This document shows, one piece after another, positions 37,792 to 47,232 of a stretch of 64,000 nucleotides of DNA (its first letter is position 1; each line of letters opens with the position of its first letter). This DNA is from Frigoribacterium sp. ACAM 257 (GTDB lineage Bacteria > Actinomycetota > Actinomycetes > Actinomycetales > Microbacteriaceae). Location: contig NZ_VOLO01000001.1 in assembly GCF_007954365.1 (NCBI RefSeq), positions 124,001 to 188,000 on the forward strand, read 5' to 3'. The position numbers and the translations under genes were made by a program. The notes beneath the pieces were generated by a model. The model was not told the DNA's origin. It made no database searches and saw only the letters and a list, made by a program, of their open reading frames with translations.

Positions 37792-39288
37792 CTAGTGCGC
37801 GACGATCGGCTCGGCGCCCTCGGTCACCGGGGGCCGGCGGACGAAGAACGCGCCGACCACGGCGAACAGCGAGATGATCGCGCCCACCAGGAAGGCCGCG
37901 CGGACGCCGGCGCTCGCGGCGGCGATGTCGCCGGCCCCGCCGCTCGCCGCGGACACGGTGGCCAGCGTCATGACGGTCACGAACACGGCCGTGCCGGCCG
38001 CGCCCGCGACCTGCTGCACCGTGCCGACGATCGCCGAGCCGTGCGAGTAGAGACGGCCGGGCAGCGAGCCGAGGCCCGACGTGAAGAGCGGCGTGAACAT
38101 CAGCGCGAGGCCGACGCTGAGGGCGACGTGCGCGCCGAGCACCATCGGGATCGGCGTGGCCTCGGACACCGTCGAGAGGAACCACAGCACCGCGCTGACG
38201 AGCACCGTGCCGGGCACGAGCAGCACGGTCGGGCCGTGCTTGTCGAAGATCCGGCCGACGATCGGCGAGAGCACGCCCTGCAGCAGGCCGCCGGGCAGCA
38301 GCAGGAGGCCGGTCGCCAGCGGGTCGAGCCCGTGGACGTTCTGCAGGTAGATCGGCAGGACGATCAGGGTGCCGAAGAGGGCGATCATGCCGACGCCGAG
38401 CACGAGGACCGAGGTGGTGAAGGTGCGCGAGAGGAACGTGCGCAGGTCGAGCAGCGCCTTGTCGTCGCGCTGCAGGGCACGCTGGCGCAGGACGAACGCG
38501 AGCAGCGCGACGACGCCGACGCCGATCGGCAGCCACGCGGGCACCGCCGCCTCGGCGCCCTCGCCGATGGAGCTCAGCCCGAACACGATGCCGCCGAAGG
38601 CGAAGGCGGACAGGATGACGGAGAAGACGTCGAGCGGCACCGTGCGGGGGGTCGTGACGTTCTTGACGCGCGCGGCGCCGAGGGCCAGGGCGCCGAGCGC
38701 GATGGGCAGCACGAGGATGAACATGAAGCGCCACTCGAAGACGCTGAGGATGAGGCCCGAGATGGTGGGGCCGATGGCGGGGGCGACCGAGATGACGATC
38801 GAGATGTTGCCCATCGTGCGTCCGCGCGTGGCGGCGGGCACGAGCGTGAGCACGGTCGTCATCAGCAGCGGCATCATGATGGCCGTGCCGGACGCCTGCA
38901 CGACACGGCCGAGCAGTAGCACGCCGAAGCCGGGCGCGATCGCCGAGATGGCGGTGCCGAGGCTGAACAGGCTCATCGCCGTGATGAAGACCGGGCGTGT
39001 GTTGAACCGCTGCAGCAGGAACCCGGTGATCGGGATGACGACCGCCATCGTCAGCATGAAGCCGGTCGTCAGCCACTGGCCGGCGGTCACGGTGATGTCG
39101 AGGTCTCGGGTCAGGCTCGGCAGGGCCACGCCCATGATCGTCTCGTTGAGGATCACGACGAAGGCGCTGACGAGCAGCAGGCCGATGACGAGCTTGTTGC
39201 GGGCCGCGAGGGCGGTGTCGTCGCCGTCGGTGGTCGCGCGGACCGAGCCGGTGTCGGCGGCGGTGGACGCGGCGGTGTCGCTCGTCAT
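37792..39288 (-). CDS. DHA2-family MFS drug efflux transporter (EmrB/QacA type)
   Basis: A 498-residue transporter with fourteen expected segments. It starts with a polar 35-residue N-terminus, then LLLVSAFVVILNETIMGVALPSL (motif D1-like), LTTGFMLTMAVVIPITGFL, LGRVVQASGTAIMMPLLMT and the motif C region IAPAIGPTISG-like (VAPAIGPTISGLIL). Such pumps expel lipophilic or cationic drugs by proton antiport. ATG 39288 follows AGGGAG. The leader just before the start (GGAGACCAC) is nearly the same as that of the neighbouring MFS gene. Confidence 0.92.
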   Translation of the reverse strand: MTSDTAASTAADTGSVRATTDGDDTALAARNKLVIGLLLVSAFVVILNETIMGVALPSLTRDLDITVTAGQWLTTGFMLTMAVVIPITGFLLQRFNTRPVFITAMSLFSLGTAISAIAPGFGVLLLGRVVQASGTAIMMPLLMTTVLTLVPAATRGRTMGNISIVISVAPAIGPTISGLILSVFEWRFMFILVLPIALGALALGAARVKNVTTPRTVPLDVFSVILSAFAFGGIVFGLSSIGEGAEAAVPAWLPIGVGVVALLAFVLRQRALQRDDKALLDLRTFLSRTFTTSVLVLGVGMIALFGTLIVLPIYLQNVHGLDPLATGLLLLPGGLLQGVLSPIVGRIFDKHGPTVLLVPGTVLVSAVLWFLSTVSEATPIPMVLGAHVALSVGLALMFTPLFTSGLGSLPGRLYSHGSAIVGTVQQVAGAAGTAVFVTVMTLATVSAASGGAGDIAAASAGVRAAFLVGAIISLFAVVGAFFVRRPPVTEGAEPIVAH

Positions 39289-39430
39289 GTGGTCTCCCTG
39301 CAGGGGCTGGCGGGTGGCGGTGTCGGTGTCGGTGTCTCGCCGTCGAGACACCGGTGCAGCGCTCAGGGGCCGTCGTTCATTCCCGACCGGCGACGACGGA
39401 GGTGGACGGCAGGGGGCCGAACGCGGCGAG

Positions 39431-39460
39431 GGCCGACGTGACCAGGTGGTCACGTCGGCC
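39431..39460 (-). terminator. Palindromic terminator after the second ABC operon
   Basis: GGCCGACGTGACCA (39431-39444) and its perfect inverse (39447-39460) are separated by 2 bp. They lie 29 bp beyond the permease stop at 39489. It could alternatively be an operator for the DHA2 gene upstream region. Confidence 0.6.
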
Positions 39461-39488
39461 CGTGCCGCCCGGGAGGAGCGGCGGCGGA

Positions 39489-40367
39489 CTAGACGTCCCG
39501 TCGCTTCACGAGGGCGAGCGCGACGGCGAACAGCACCACGACCCAGCCCACCAGCACGAGCAGCGCCTGCCAGGGCTCGAGGACGAGCGAGCCGTCGACG
39601 CCCGGCATCGTGAGCATCGAGGTGCCGTCGAGCGGGTAGTCGTAGAGGCGGGTCGCGGCCTGGGGCGGAGTGAACTCGTTCAGCGTGTAGATCCAGCCCT
39701 TGCCGACGAGGCCCTGCGCGATGCCGAAGATGATCGGCAGCACGAAGACGACCCCGATGGCGGCGGCGATGCCGGCCGCTCCGTTCCGGATGATCGCGCC
39801 GAGGCCGAACGAGATCATCGCGGTGAAGGCGACGGCGGCGGCGGCGCCGACGACCGAGGCCCAGAGCCGACCGTCAGCCAGGTCGACGTCGACGCCCTGC
39901 CCCGCGAGGAGCGGCGTCGCGACCAGGAGCGCGATCGCCAGGGCGACCAGCGAGACCACGAAGGTGCCCGCGCCGACGAGCACGATCTTGGCGACGAGCG
40001 CGGACGTGCGGCGGGGCACCGCGGTGAAGGTGGACCGGATCATGCCGGTGCCGTACTCGCCCGTGATGATGAGGGCGCCGAGCACGGCGGCGACCAGCTG
40101 CGCGAAGGGCGAGCCGAAGGTGATGATCGTCACCGCGATCGACTGCTGCTGCTCGGGCGTGGCCTCCGAGCCGGCGAAGACCGACGACAGCGCGGCGCCG
40201 AGGGCGGCGAAGCCGATCAGCAGCACGGCGATGACGGCGAAGCACCAGGCCGTCGAGCGGAGGCTGCGGAGCTTGATCCACTCCGAGCGGAGAACGTGGG
40301 CGAACGAGACGCCCGAGCCCGCCGCGTGGGCGTGGGTCGTCGGGCGCGGCGTGGTGGTCGTGGTCAT
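39489..40367 (-). CDS. ABC-2 type exporter permease (second system)
   Basis: A 292-residue membrane protein with about six hydrophobic segments after the motif SEWIKLRSLRSTAW. Further features are LGALIITGEYGTGMIRSTFTAVPRR and the C-terminal TRLYDYPLDG loop. It resembles the permease at 2637-3458 in layout. Its ATG overlaps the ATPase stop (ATGA). No two-component system lies beside this copy. Confidence 0.92.
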   Translation of the reverse strand: MTTTTTPRPTTHAHAAGSGVSFAHVLRSEWIKLRSLRSTAWCFAVIAVLLIGFAALGAALSSVFAGSEATPEQQQSIAVTIITFGSPFAQLVAAVLGALIITGEYGTGMIRSTFTAVPRRTSALVAKIVLVGAGTFVVSLVALAIALLVATPLLAGQGVDVDLADGRLWASVVGAAAAVAFTAMISFGLGAIIRNGAAGIAAAIGVVFVLPIIFGIAQGLVGKGWIYTLNEFTPPQAATRLYDYPLDGTSMLTMPGVDGSLVLEPWQALLVLVGWVVVLFAVALALVKRRDV

Positions 40368-41341
40368 CGCGTCGCTCCCGACGTCGTGGCGGATGCGGCG
40401 TCGGCGGCCGCGGGGGCGCCTCCTGCGGGGGCCGTGCCTCCCGCGTGGTACTCGACGGAGTCCTGGGTGAGGGTCATGTAGGCCTCCTCCAGGGAGCGGA
40501 CCAGCGGGGTCAGCTCGTGCAGGACGATGCCCTGTGCGGCGGCGGCCTCGCCGACCTGGGCGGCCGTGACGCCCCGCAGGTCGAGCGCGCCGTCGTCCGT
40601 CGTCGTCGCGACGACCTCGGCGTGGCGGGCGAGCAGGTCGGACAGCTGTGCGAGGTGCGGGCTGCGAACGCGCACGCCGTCCCCGGACGCCTGCGCGACG
40701 ACCTGGCTGACGGGGGCGTCGGCGAGCACGCGGCCCCGGCCGAGCACGATGAGGTGGTCGGCGGTCTGCGCCATCTCGCTCATCAGGTGCGACGAGAGGA
40801 ACACGGTGCGGCCCTCGCTCGCGAGGTGCCGGGCGAGGGTCCGCACCCACACGACGCCCTCGGGGTCGAGGCCGTTGACGGGCTCGTCGAAGATCAGGGT
40901 CGCCGGGTCGCCGAGCAGCGCGGCGGCGATGCCGAGGCGCTGGCCCATGCCGAGCGAGAAGCCGCCGACGCGCTTCTTCGCCACGGGCTCGAGCCCTGTC
41001 AGGCCGATGACCTCGCGGACGCGCGCCTTGCCGATGCCGTGCGTCGCGGCCATCGCGAGGAGGTGGTCGGAGGCGCTGCGGCCGCTGTGCACGGCCTTGG
41101 CGTCGAGCAGCACCCCGACCTCGCGGAGCGGCGCCCGGTGGTCGGCGTAGGGGCGACCGTTGACGGTCACGGAGCCGGAGGTGGGGCGGTCGAGCCCGAC
41201 GATCATGCGCATCGTGGTCGACTTGCCCGCGCCGTTCGGGCCGAGGAACCCGGTGACGATGCCGGGGCGCACCGTGAAGCTGACGTCGTCGAGCGCCACC
41301 TTCGAGCCGTATCTCTTGGTGAGTGATCGAGCTTCGATCAT
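40364..41341 (-). CDS. ABC exporter ATP-binding protein (second system)
   Basis: A 325-residue ATPase clearly paralogous to the one at 3645-4562: both open MIEA-LTKR-G, share GLDRPTSG, VGVLLDA and the signature FSLGMGQRLGIA, and both have the unusual Walker B continuation DEPVNGLDPEG. Here the tail after DSVEY continues for another 32 Ala/Gly/Thr-rich residues, unlike the paralogue where an 86-bp repeat ends the gene. It pairs with the overlapping permease gene. Confidence 0.95.
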   Translation of the reverse strand: MIEARSLTKRYGSKVALDDVSFTVRPGIVTGFLGPNGAGKSTTMRMIVGLDRPTSGSVTVNGRPYADHRAPLREVGVLLDAKAVHSGRSASDHLLAMAATHGIGKARVREVIGLTGLEPVAKKRVGGFSLGMGQRLGIAAALLGDPATLIFDEPVNGLDPEGVVWVRTLARHLASEGRTVFLSSHLMSEMAQTADHLIVLGRGRVLADAPVSQVVAQASGDGVRVRSPHLAQLSDLLARHAEVVATTTDDGALDLRGVTAAQVGEAAAAQGIVLHELTPLVRSLEEAYMTLTQDSVEYHAGGTAPAGGAPAAADAASATTSGATR

Positions 41342-41539
41342 GGGGGGTGCCTCTCGTCGTCGTGCGGGTGTCGACGCCCCGGGGCGCGCATCGTCACGTG
41401 CGGGGGCTGCCGACCTGCGTCGAGCCTAGGAGCGGAGCGCCGCCGCCGACATCCGCCGACCGGACGACCCCGGCCCGCCGCGGCCTGCGACCACCGGGGG
41501 AGGAGGCACCCCCGATCAGGCTGTCGTTACACTCGCCCG

Positions 41540-42211
41540 GTGACGACAGCCACCCTCCTCGCCTCCCTGCCCCTCGCCTCCGGCGGCTTCCTGCTCTTCG
41601 ACCCCGAGGCGCTCCTGCCGGCCCTCGGGCCCTGGGCGCTCGCGGGCATCTCCCTGATGGTGTTCATCGAGTCGGGCGTGCTGTTCCCTTTCCTGCCGGG
41701 CGACTCGCTGCTCTTCACGGCGGGGCTGCTGCACGAGGCCCTAGAGCTGCCGGTCTGGCTGATCGCTCTCTGCGCCTTCGCCGCCGCTTTCCTCGGCGAC
41801 CAGGTGGGGTACTTCCTCGGCAACCGGTTCGGCCGGCGCTGGTTCCGGCCCGACGCCCGCGTGCTGAAGACGGCCCACCTCGCCAAGGCCGAGGCCTTCT
41901 TCGCTAAGTACGGCGGCCTCTCGCTCATCCTCGGTCGCTTCGTGCCCATCGTCCGCACCTACGTCCCGCTCGCCGCGGGCACGGCGGGCTACCGCTACCC
42001 GGCGTTCCTCGCCTTCAACGTCATCGGCGCGTTCCTCTGGGCCGTGGGCCTCACGGTGCTCGGCTCGCTGCTCGGCGGCGTGCCGATCATCGCCGACCAC
42101 ATCGACGTCTGGGCGATCGTGATCGTGCTCGTCTCGGTGCTGCCGATCCTGATCACGGTGCTCCGCAAGGCGATCTCGGCGCGGCGCGCGACGCCCACGC
42201 CGGGCGCCTGA
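41540..42211 (+). CDS. DedA-family membrane protein
   Basis: A 223-residue protein with about five membrane segments. FIESGVLFPFLPGDSLLFTAG, GDQVGYFLGNRFGRRW and FGRFVPIVRTYVPLAAG-like (ILGRFVPIVRTYVPLAAGTAG) are the family hallmarks, including the conserved acidic and arginine residues. DedA proteins act as polyprenyl-phosphate or phospholipid flippases or help membrane potential. The GTG at 41540 has TACACT six bases upstream and no ribosome-binding site, so the mRNA is probably leaderless. Confidence 0.93.
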   Translation: MTTATLLASLPLASGGFLLFDPEALLPALGPWALAGISLMVFIESGVLFPFLPGDSLLFTAGLLHEALELPVWLIALCAFAAAFLGDQVGYFLGNRFGRRWFRPDARVLKTAHLAKAEAFFAKYGGLSLILGRFVPIVRTYVPLAAGTAGYRYPAFLAFNVIGAFLWAVGLTVLGSLLGGVPIIADHIDVWAIVIVLVSVLPILITVLRKAISARRATPTPGA

Positions 42212-42221
42212 GGCCTCGGCC

Positions 42222-42851
42222 GTGCCGCTGAGCCTCGACGACGCGGTCGCGCAGGTCGCCGGCCTCCGTCCCACGGGCCGACACGTCGTCGTCGGCCTGG
42301 CAGGCGAACCGGGCAGCGGCAAGAGCACGACCGCCACGGCGCTCGCGGAGGCGCTGGTCGCGGCCGGGATGTCGGCCGTCGTCGTCCCGATGGACGGCTT
42401 CCACCTCGCCGGCGCGGCCCTCGCCCGCCTGGGCCGGCTCGACCGGAAGGGCGCGATCGACACGTTCGACGGCTCGGGCTGGCTCGCCCTCCTCCGTCGG
42501 CTCCGACGGGTCGAGCACGGCGAGACGGTCTGGGCACCCGACTACGTCAGGGGCCTCGAGGAGGCGGTTGCCGGCTCGATCGAGGTGGCCCCCGACGTCG
42601 AGGTGGTCGTCGTGGAGGGCAACTACCTGCTGGTCGACGAGGAACCGTGGAGGAGCGCCCGTGCCGAGCTCGACCTCGCCTGGTGGGTGGAGGTGCCACA
42701 GCCCGAGAGGATCCGCCGGCTCGTCGCGCGGCACGTGCGGCACGGCATGTCCGAGGAGGCGGCGCTCGCCTGGGCGTCCGGCCCCGACGAGCGCTCGGCC
42801 GCGCTGGTGCGTGCCACCCGCGAGCGCGCCGACGCCGTGCTCGCCGGCTGA
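42222..42851 (+). CDS. Nucleoside/nucleotide kinase family protein
   Basis: A 209-residue P-loop kinase related to uridine kinase and pantothenate kinase. Walker A is GEPGSGKST, followed by VVPMDGFHLAGAALARLGRLDRKGAIDTFD (substrate loop) and VVVEGNYLLVDEEPW (Walker B-like). This set defines the YggC/FrcK-like group, often annotated as nucleoside or fructose kinase. It starts with GTG 10 bp after dedA and is likely co-transcribed. Substrate uncertain. Confidence 0.88.
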   Translation: MPLSLDDAVAQVAGLRPTGRHVVVGLAGEPGSGKSTTATALAEALVAAGMSAVVVPMDGFHLAGAALARLGRLDRKGAIDTFDGSGWLALLRRLRRVEHGETVWAPDYVRGLEEAVAGSIEVAPDVEVVVVEGNYLLVDEEPWRSARAELDLAWWVEVPQPERIRRLVARHVRHGMSEEAALAWASGPDERSAALVRATRERADAVLAG

Positions 42852-43004
42852 CCCGGCGCGCGTCCGGAACCCGCGCGGCCGCCGAGACCCGCGGAACCCG
42901 CGTGGACCCCGCTGCGCGCGGGAGGGTGCCCGCGGGTCCGAGGGGTGCGGCAGCGGGGGCCGCGCCTGGGGCGGTGTCGGCGGCCGACCGTAGGGTGGGA
43001 AGCC

Positions 43005-43661
43005 ATGCACCTCTACCTCATCAGACACGGTCAGACCCCCGACAACGTCCATGGCGAGCTCGGCACGACCGTGCCCGGCCCCGTCCTCACCGACCTCGGC
43101 CTCGAGCAGGCCGCGGCGCTGCCCGAGGCGCTCGTCGCGGCGGGCATCGGCGCGCTGTCGACGAGCACCATGGTCCGCACCCAGCTCACCGCGGCCCCGC
43201 TCGCCGCCTCCCTCGGTCTCGTGCCGACCGTCCGTGACGGCCTGCGCGAGGTCGAGGCCGGCGAGCTCGAGCTCCGCTCCGACCAGGAGGCCGTGGCGTC
43301 CTACCTCGGCACCGTGCTGCGCTGGGTCGACGGCGACCTCGACGCCCACGTGCCCGGGGCAGAAGACGGCCACGCGTTCTTCGCCCGCTTCGACGGGGCC
43401 GTCGACGAGGTCGCTGCCGGGGGCCACGACGTCGTCGCAGTCGTGAGCCACGGTGCGGCGATCCGGGGCTGGGCAGGTCGGCGGGCGTCCAACGTCGATG
43501 CCGAGTTCGTGCGCGCCCACCAGCTCGCGAACACCGGCGTGGTCGTGCTGGAGGGCGACCCGGGCGAGGGGTGGGTGCTCGTCGAGTGGGCGGGCGAGCC
43601 GGTCGGCGGCGCGGCGCTCGACGACCCGGGCGCGAGCGACCCGACCGGCGAGGCCGTCTGA
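43005..43661 (+). CDS. Histidine phosphatase (phosphoglycerate mutase-like)
   Basis: A 218-residue enzyme with the RHG motif LIRHGQTPDN carrying the phosphorylated histidine, an acidic residue in LREVEAGELE, and the second histidine in VVSHGAAIRGW. The length and lack of a mutase insertion suggest a broad phosphatase. ATG 43005 has TAGGGT eight bases upstream. The C-terminal 15 residues are Ala/Gly/Asp-rich. Confidence 0.9.
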   Translation: MHLYLIRHGQTPDNVHGELGTTVPGPVLTDLGLEQAAALPEALVAAGIGALSTSTMVRTQLTAAPLAASLGLVPTVRDGLREVEAGELELRSDQEAVASYLGTVLRWVDGDLDAHVPGAEDGHAFFARFDGAVDEVAAGGHDVVAVVSHGAAIRGWAGRRASNVDAEFVRAHQLANTGVVVLEGDPGEGWVLVEWAGEPVGGAALDDPGASDPTGEAV

Positions 43662-43898
43662 CCGGAGGCCTTCAACAGGGCCGAACGGGGTACAGATCGT
43701 GAGGCCCGTGTGACTCGTGTTGCTCGTGTCGTGCCGTGTGGCCCTAGCTCTGGGGGTCACCGGGTGACGAGCGAACCTTCTACCTCGGGTTTACCCTCGT
43801 GCTCTTCGGCCGTAGGGTGGTCACGCATCCGACCCCACGACGAGCCGCCGACAGGCAGCCCGACGCAGGTCGCCCCCCTCGAGTCAGGACACGATCCC

Positions 43899-45290
43899 GT
43901 GAGTTCTCCGCTGCCTGCACCGCTCCTGCCGGCCCTGCGCTCGCGCACCGCGTTCACCGTCGTGTCGACGCTGCTCCTCGCGATCGTCTTCGTCGTGGCC
44001 GGGGTCGTGGTCGGCGGCTCGCCGGCGCGCGCCGCGTCGTACCCCACGTGGGACGACGTCAAGGCCGCGCAGGCGAACGAGTCGTCGAAGCAGGCGCAGA
44101 TCTCCGAGCTGCAGGGGCTGCTCGACCAGCTGCAGTCCGACGCCGTGAACGCGCAGGCCGAGGCCGAGCGCCTGGGCGCCGCGTTCCAGGCCGCCCAGGA
44201 CCTCGCGGACCAGGGTGCCGCCAAGCTCGCGGAGCTGCAGGCACAGGTCGACGAGAAGACCGCGATCGCCGACGAGAGCGAGAAGCGCGCCGGCCAGGTG
44301 TCCGCGCAGCTCGCCCGCACGGGCGGCGGCGACGTCTCGACGCAGCTCGTCGGCGACGGCGAGGCCGCCGGCGACCTGCTCTACCGCCTCGGCGCGATGA
44401 GCAAGATCACCGAGCAGGCCGACGGCATCCGTCAGCAGGCCGTCTCCGACCGCAACGTCGCACAGTCGCTCGGCGACCAGGCTGCCGTCGCGAAGGAGGC
44501 GCTGGTCGGCCTGCGCGACACGGCCCAGGTCTCGATGGACGAGGCGCAGGCCGCGGCCGACGCCGCGACCGCTGCGGTGACCGCACAGCAGGAGAACGAG
44601 TCGCGCCTGCAGGCGCAGCTCGCCGTGCTGCAGGACGCCACGGCCCAGACCGAGGAACAGTACGAAGCCGGCGTCGAGGCGGAGCGCCAGCGCCTCGCCG
44701 CCGAGGAGGCCGCCCGCGCCGCCGAGGCCGCCCGCCAGGCGGAGGAGCTGCGACAGCAGCGCGCCGCGGCAGCAGCGGCCGCGGCCGCCGCGGCGGCAGT
44801 GCGCCCCGCCCCGGCCCCCGGGGCTCCTGCCCCTGCGCCCGCAGCGCCCCCCACCTCCGGCGGAGGCGGCGGCTCGGGCTCCGGCTGGGTCCGTCCCAGC
44901 GGGGGCGGCATCTCGAGCGGCTACGGCTACCGCGTGAACCCCGTCTCCGGCCAGTGGAAGCTGCACGACGGCGTCGACCTCGCGCCCGGCTGCTCGACCC
45001 CCATCTACGCCGCCGCCTCGGGCACGGTCACCTACGCCGGCGGCTACGGCGGCTACGGCAACTACGTGCGGATCTCCCACGGCGGCGGCCTCAGCACGGC
45101 GTACGGCCACATCGTCAACGGCGGCATCAGGGTCGGCAACGGCCAGTCGGTCGTCGCGGGCCAGCTCATCGCGCTCGTCGGCTCGACCGGCAACTCGACC
45201 GGCTGCCACCTGCACTTCGAGACCCGGGTCAACGGTGCCTCGACCGACCCGGTGCCGTTCATGGCAGCCCGGGGCGTCAGCCTGCGCTAG
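43899..45290 (+). CDS. M23-family peptidoglycan hydrolase with coiled coil
   Basis: A 463-residue exported protein. A hydrophobic N-terminal segment (FTVVSTLLLAIVFVVAGVVVGGSPARAA) is a signal peptide. Residues about 45-300 are an Ala/Gln/Glu-rich coiled coil, as in NlpC/P60- and EnvC-like wall hydrolases. An Ala-run and Pro/Gly linker follow, then the M23 domain with SGYGYRVNP, LHDGVDLAPG (zinc His and Asp) and CHLHFETRVNG (HxH). It probably cuts or remodels the cell wall, for instance at division. I chose GTG 43899, which places the signal peptide correctly and has AGGA ten bases upstream. Confidence 0.92.
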   Translation: MSSPLPAPLLPALRSRTAFTVVSTLLLAIVFVVAGVVVGGSPARAASYPTWDDVKAAQANESSKQAQISELQGLLDQLQSDAVNAQAEAERLGAAFQAAQDLADQGAAKLAELQAQVDEKTAIADESEKRAGQVSAQLARTGGGDVSTQLVGDGEAAGDLLYRLGAMSKITEQADGIRQQAVSDRNVAQSLGDQAAVAKEALVGLRDTAQVSMDEAQAAADAATAAVTAQQENESRLQAQLAVLQDATAQTEEQYEAGVEAERQRLAAEEAARAAEAARQAEELRQQRAAAAAAAAAAAAVRPAPAPGAPAPAPAAPPTSGGGGGSGSGWVRPSGGGISSGYGYRVNPVSGQWKLHDGVDLAPGCSTPIYAAASGTVTYAGGYGGYGNYVRISHGGGLSTAYGHIVNGGIRVGNGQSVVAGQLIALVGSTGNSTGCHLHFETRVNGASTDPVPFMAARGVSLR

Positions 45291-45364
45291 CGCGGCGTCG
45301 ACCCGGAGCGCAGGGCCTGCACACCGTGCAGCGAGTGCCCGGGCAGGGATGGCAGGATGTCTCG

Positions 45365-45913
45365 GTGACGAACGCCGCTCCTCTTGCCCAGAACGCTCCT
45401 TCCGTCCCTGCCGCTCTCCCTGCACGGCACGTGCGCCACGTCGCGTGGGACGACCCCAGGGCCCGAGAGCTCCGTTCGCGGATGGACGCCGAGATGAACG
45501 AGCGCTACTCCGACCCCGACGTGGTCGAGGACCCGGCCGTCACGGCCCGTCGTGACGCCGCCCTCCGCGTGCACCCCGAGCAGGTCCACACCACCGTGCT
45601 CGTCACGGACGACGCCGGTCGTGCCGTCGCGCACGCCGCGCTGCGCGACCTCGACGGCGAGTGGGAGGTCAAGCGCGTCGTCGTCGACCCGGCGGAGCGC
45701 GGACGTGGCCTCGGCCGGCTCCTGATGGACGAGCTCGAGGTCGTCGCCCGCGCCGGCGGGGCGGCGCGGCTGATCCTGCAGACGGGTGATCGCCAGCCGG
45801 AGGCGGTCCGTCTCTACGAACGCGCCGGCTATCGCCAGATCCCGACCTACGAGCCGTACGTCGAGGCCCTCCCGAACTCGATCTGCTTCGAGAAGGTGCT
45901 CGTCGGCGTCTAG
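45365..45913 (+). CDS. GNAT-family acetyltransferase
   Basis: A 182-residue acyl-CoA transferase. VKRVVVDPAERGRGLGRLLMDELE is the acetyl-CoA-binding motif A, and LILQTGDRQPEAVRLYERAGYRQIP is motif B. The GTG at 45365 lies six bases after CAGGAT, a leaderless-like layout. The substrate cannot be predicted. It is followed after 10 bp by the next gene. Confidence 0.9.
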   Translation: MTNAAPLAQNAPSVPAALPARHVRHVAWDDPRARELRSRMDAEMNERYSDPDVVEDPAVTARRDAALRVHPEQVHTTVLVTDDAGRAVAHAALRDLDGEWEVKRVVVDPAERGRGLGRLLMDELEVVARAGGAARLILQTGDRQPEAVRLYERAGYRQIPTYEPYVEALPNSICFEKVLVGV

Positions 45914-45923
45914 GCTGAGCGCG

Positions 45924-46283
45924 ATGATCACGCGACGAGACGCTGCGCTGCAGCTCGATATCCCGCTCGAGATGGCGGTGCGCCACGGCATCCCCGCGAA
46001 GCTCACGCTCGACGAGCTGCTCGAGCTGGAGAAGACGCCGCCCGCGTGGCTGCTGCAGTCACGGGCCAACCGCACGGGCAAGCCCGTCTGGGTCGACCTC
46101 GCCTGCGTCGTGTGCGGCTACCACGAGGCTTCCCGGCCGAAGAAGTGGTGGCCGGCGTGGACGCACCTGAGCTGCGACGACCACGGCGTCGACGAGCTCC
46201 CCGAGCCCGAGCAGGGCACGGCCCGCAGCGAGGTGGCCGGTGTGGGCAGTCGCTTCGTCGCCATCGTGGACGAGCGGCCGTAG
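45924..46283 (+). CDS. Uncharacterised protein with possible zinc site
   Basis: A 119-residue protein. The N-terminus looks helical (DAALQLDIPLEMAVRHGIPAKLTLDELLELEKTPPAWL). Then CVVCGYH (C61, C64) and SCDDHG (C84, H87) form a CxxC plus CxxH pattern consistent with a zinc ribbon, with a Trp-rich stretch KKWWPAW between. No family was recognised. ATG 45924 has TAGGCT seven bases upstream. Confidence 0.65.
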   Translation: MITRRDAALQLDIPLEMAVRHGIPAKLTLDELLELEKTPPAWLLQSRANRTGKPVWVDLACVVCGYHEASRPKKWWPAWTHLSCDDHGVDELPEPEQGTARSEVAGVGSRFVAIVDERP

Positions 46284-46300
46284 TCCGTCCGGCCGGCCGG

Positions 46301-47221
46301 TCAGCCGCGGTAGCCGACCGACGCCGGGGCGTCGAGGCCGGCCAGCAGGTGCACGAGCGCCTGGCGGGCGTCGTCGGCGAGCATCTGTCGTTGGATGTGC
46401 TGGTCGTGCCAGTGCACGAGGTCAGCCGTGCTGACGCCGCTCGTGGTGTCGTCGTCGACCGCCTCGCCTGCCTCGTCCGCCTCGGCGACCACGTAGCGGA
46501 ACGCCCACGGGTCGCCCTCGTCGGCGAGCGTGGTCCGGTGTCCGAGCAGGCGACCCGTCGAGACGTCGACGAGGACTTCGTGCCCTGGGTCGCCGGGATC
46601 GGGAAGCCGGACGTCGACCCGTCCGTGGGGCGACGTCTCGTCCGGCCCCGCGACGCGGGTCCCGAGGACTGCCGTGCCGATCGAGCTGCCCTCGACGGCC
46701 CTCGGCACCCCGGATCGAGGAGGCGCGCTCCGGTCGAGCCCCGACACGACGTCGTCGACGACCCGGGTCACCGCGGCCTCGACCGCGTCGTCCGCGGACG
46801 CGAGCCGCCGTGCGGAGGCGCGCATCCACCTCTCGAGCACGACGAGCTCGTCCGGCGTGAACGGGTCGGGCTCGAGCGAGTGGACGGAGAAGTCGGCGGC
46901 CTCGACCGACCACTCCCACGAGAGGACGACGCGCACCATGGCGGTGCTGCGCGGAAGGAGCGCCAGCACCCCGCGCCGCAGACCAGGGGTCCAGTGCAGC
47001 TCGGGGTCGTCGAGCAGGGGGCGCAGCCGGTCGGCCGACGCCCTCGCGCCGGAGGGGACCTCGAACTCGACCAGCACGTTGCGCCAGGGGGTCGCACGGC
47101 CGGGGACGACGTCGTGCTCCCGTCGCACGGTGAGGACGGTCGCAGTGTCGTCACCGCGCCGTCGTGGGCCGGAAGCGTCACGGGAGGCAGGGTCGACAGG
47201 CACAGGGACGGATCCTGCCAC
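46301..47221 (-). CDS. Uncharacterised 306-residue protein
   Basis: A soluble, acidic protein without signal peptide or membrane segment. It has a beta-rich N-terminal half (ATVLTVRREHDV, RNVLVEFEVPSG, MVRVVLSWEWSVEAADFSVHSLEPD), an Asp/Val-rich middle and a C-terminal helix with HWHDQHIQRQMLADDARQALVHLL. The GTG at 47221 is preferred because GGAGG lies five bases upstream; 47227 is the alternative. A pentanucleotide repeat array sits directly upstream. No family was recognised. Confidence 0.6.
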   Translation of the reverse strand: MAGSVPVPVDPASRDASGPRRRGDDTATVLTVRREHDVVPGRATPWRNVLVEFEVPSGARASADRLRPLLDDPELHWTPGLRRGVLALLPRSTAMVRVVLSWEWSVEAADFSVHSLEPDPFTPDELVVLERWMRASARRLASADDAVEAAVTRVVDDVVSGLDRSAPPRSGVPRAVEGSSIGTAVLGTRVAGPDETSPHGRVDVRLPDPGDPGHEVLVDVSTGRLLGHRTTLADEGDPWAFRYVVAEADEAGEAVDDDTTSGVSTADLVHWHDQHIQRQMLADDARQALVHLLAGLDAPASVGYRG

Positions 47222-47232
47222 GCTCACCTCCG

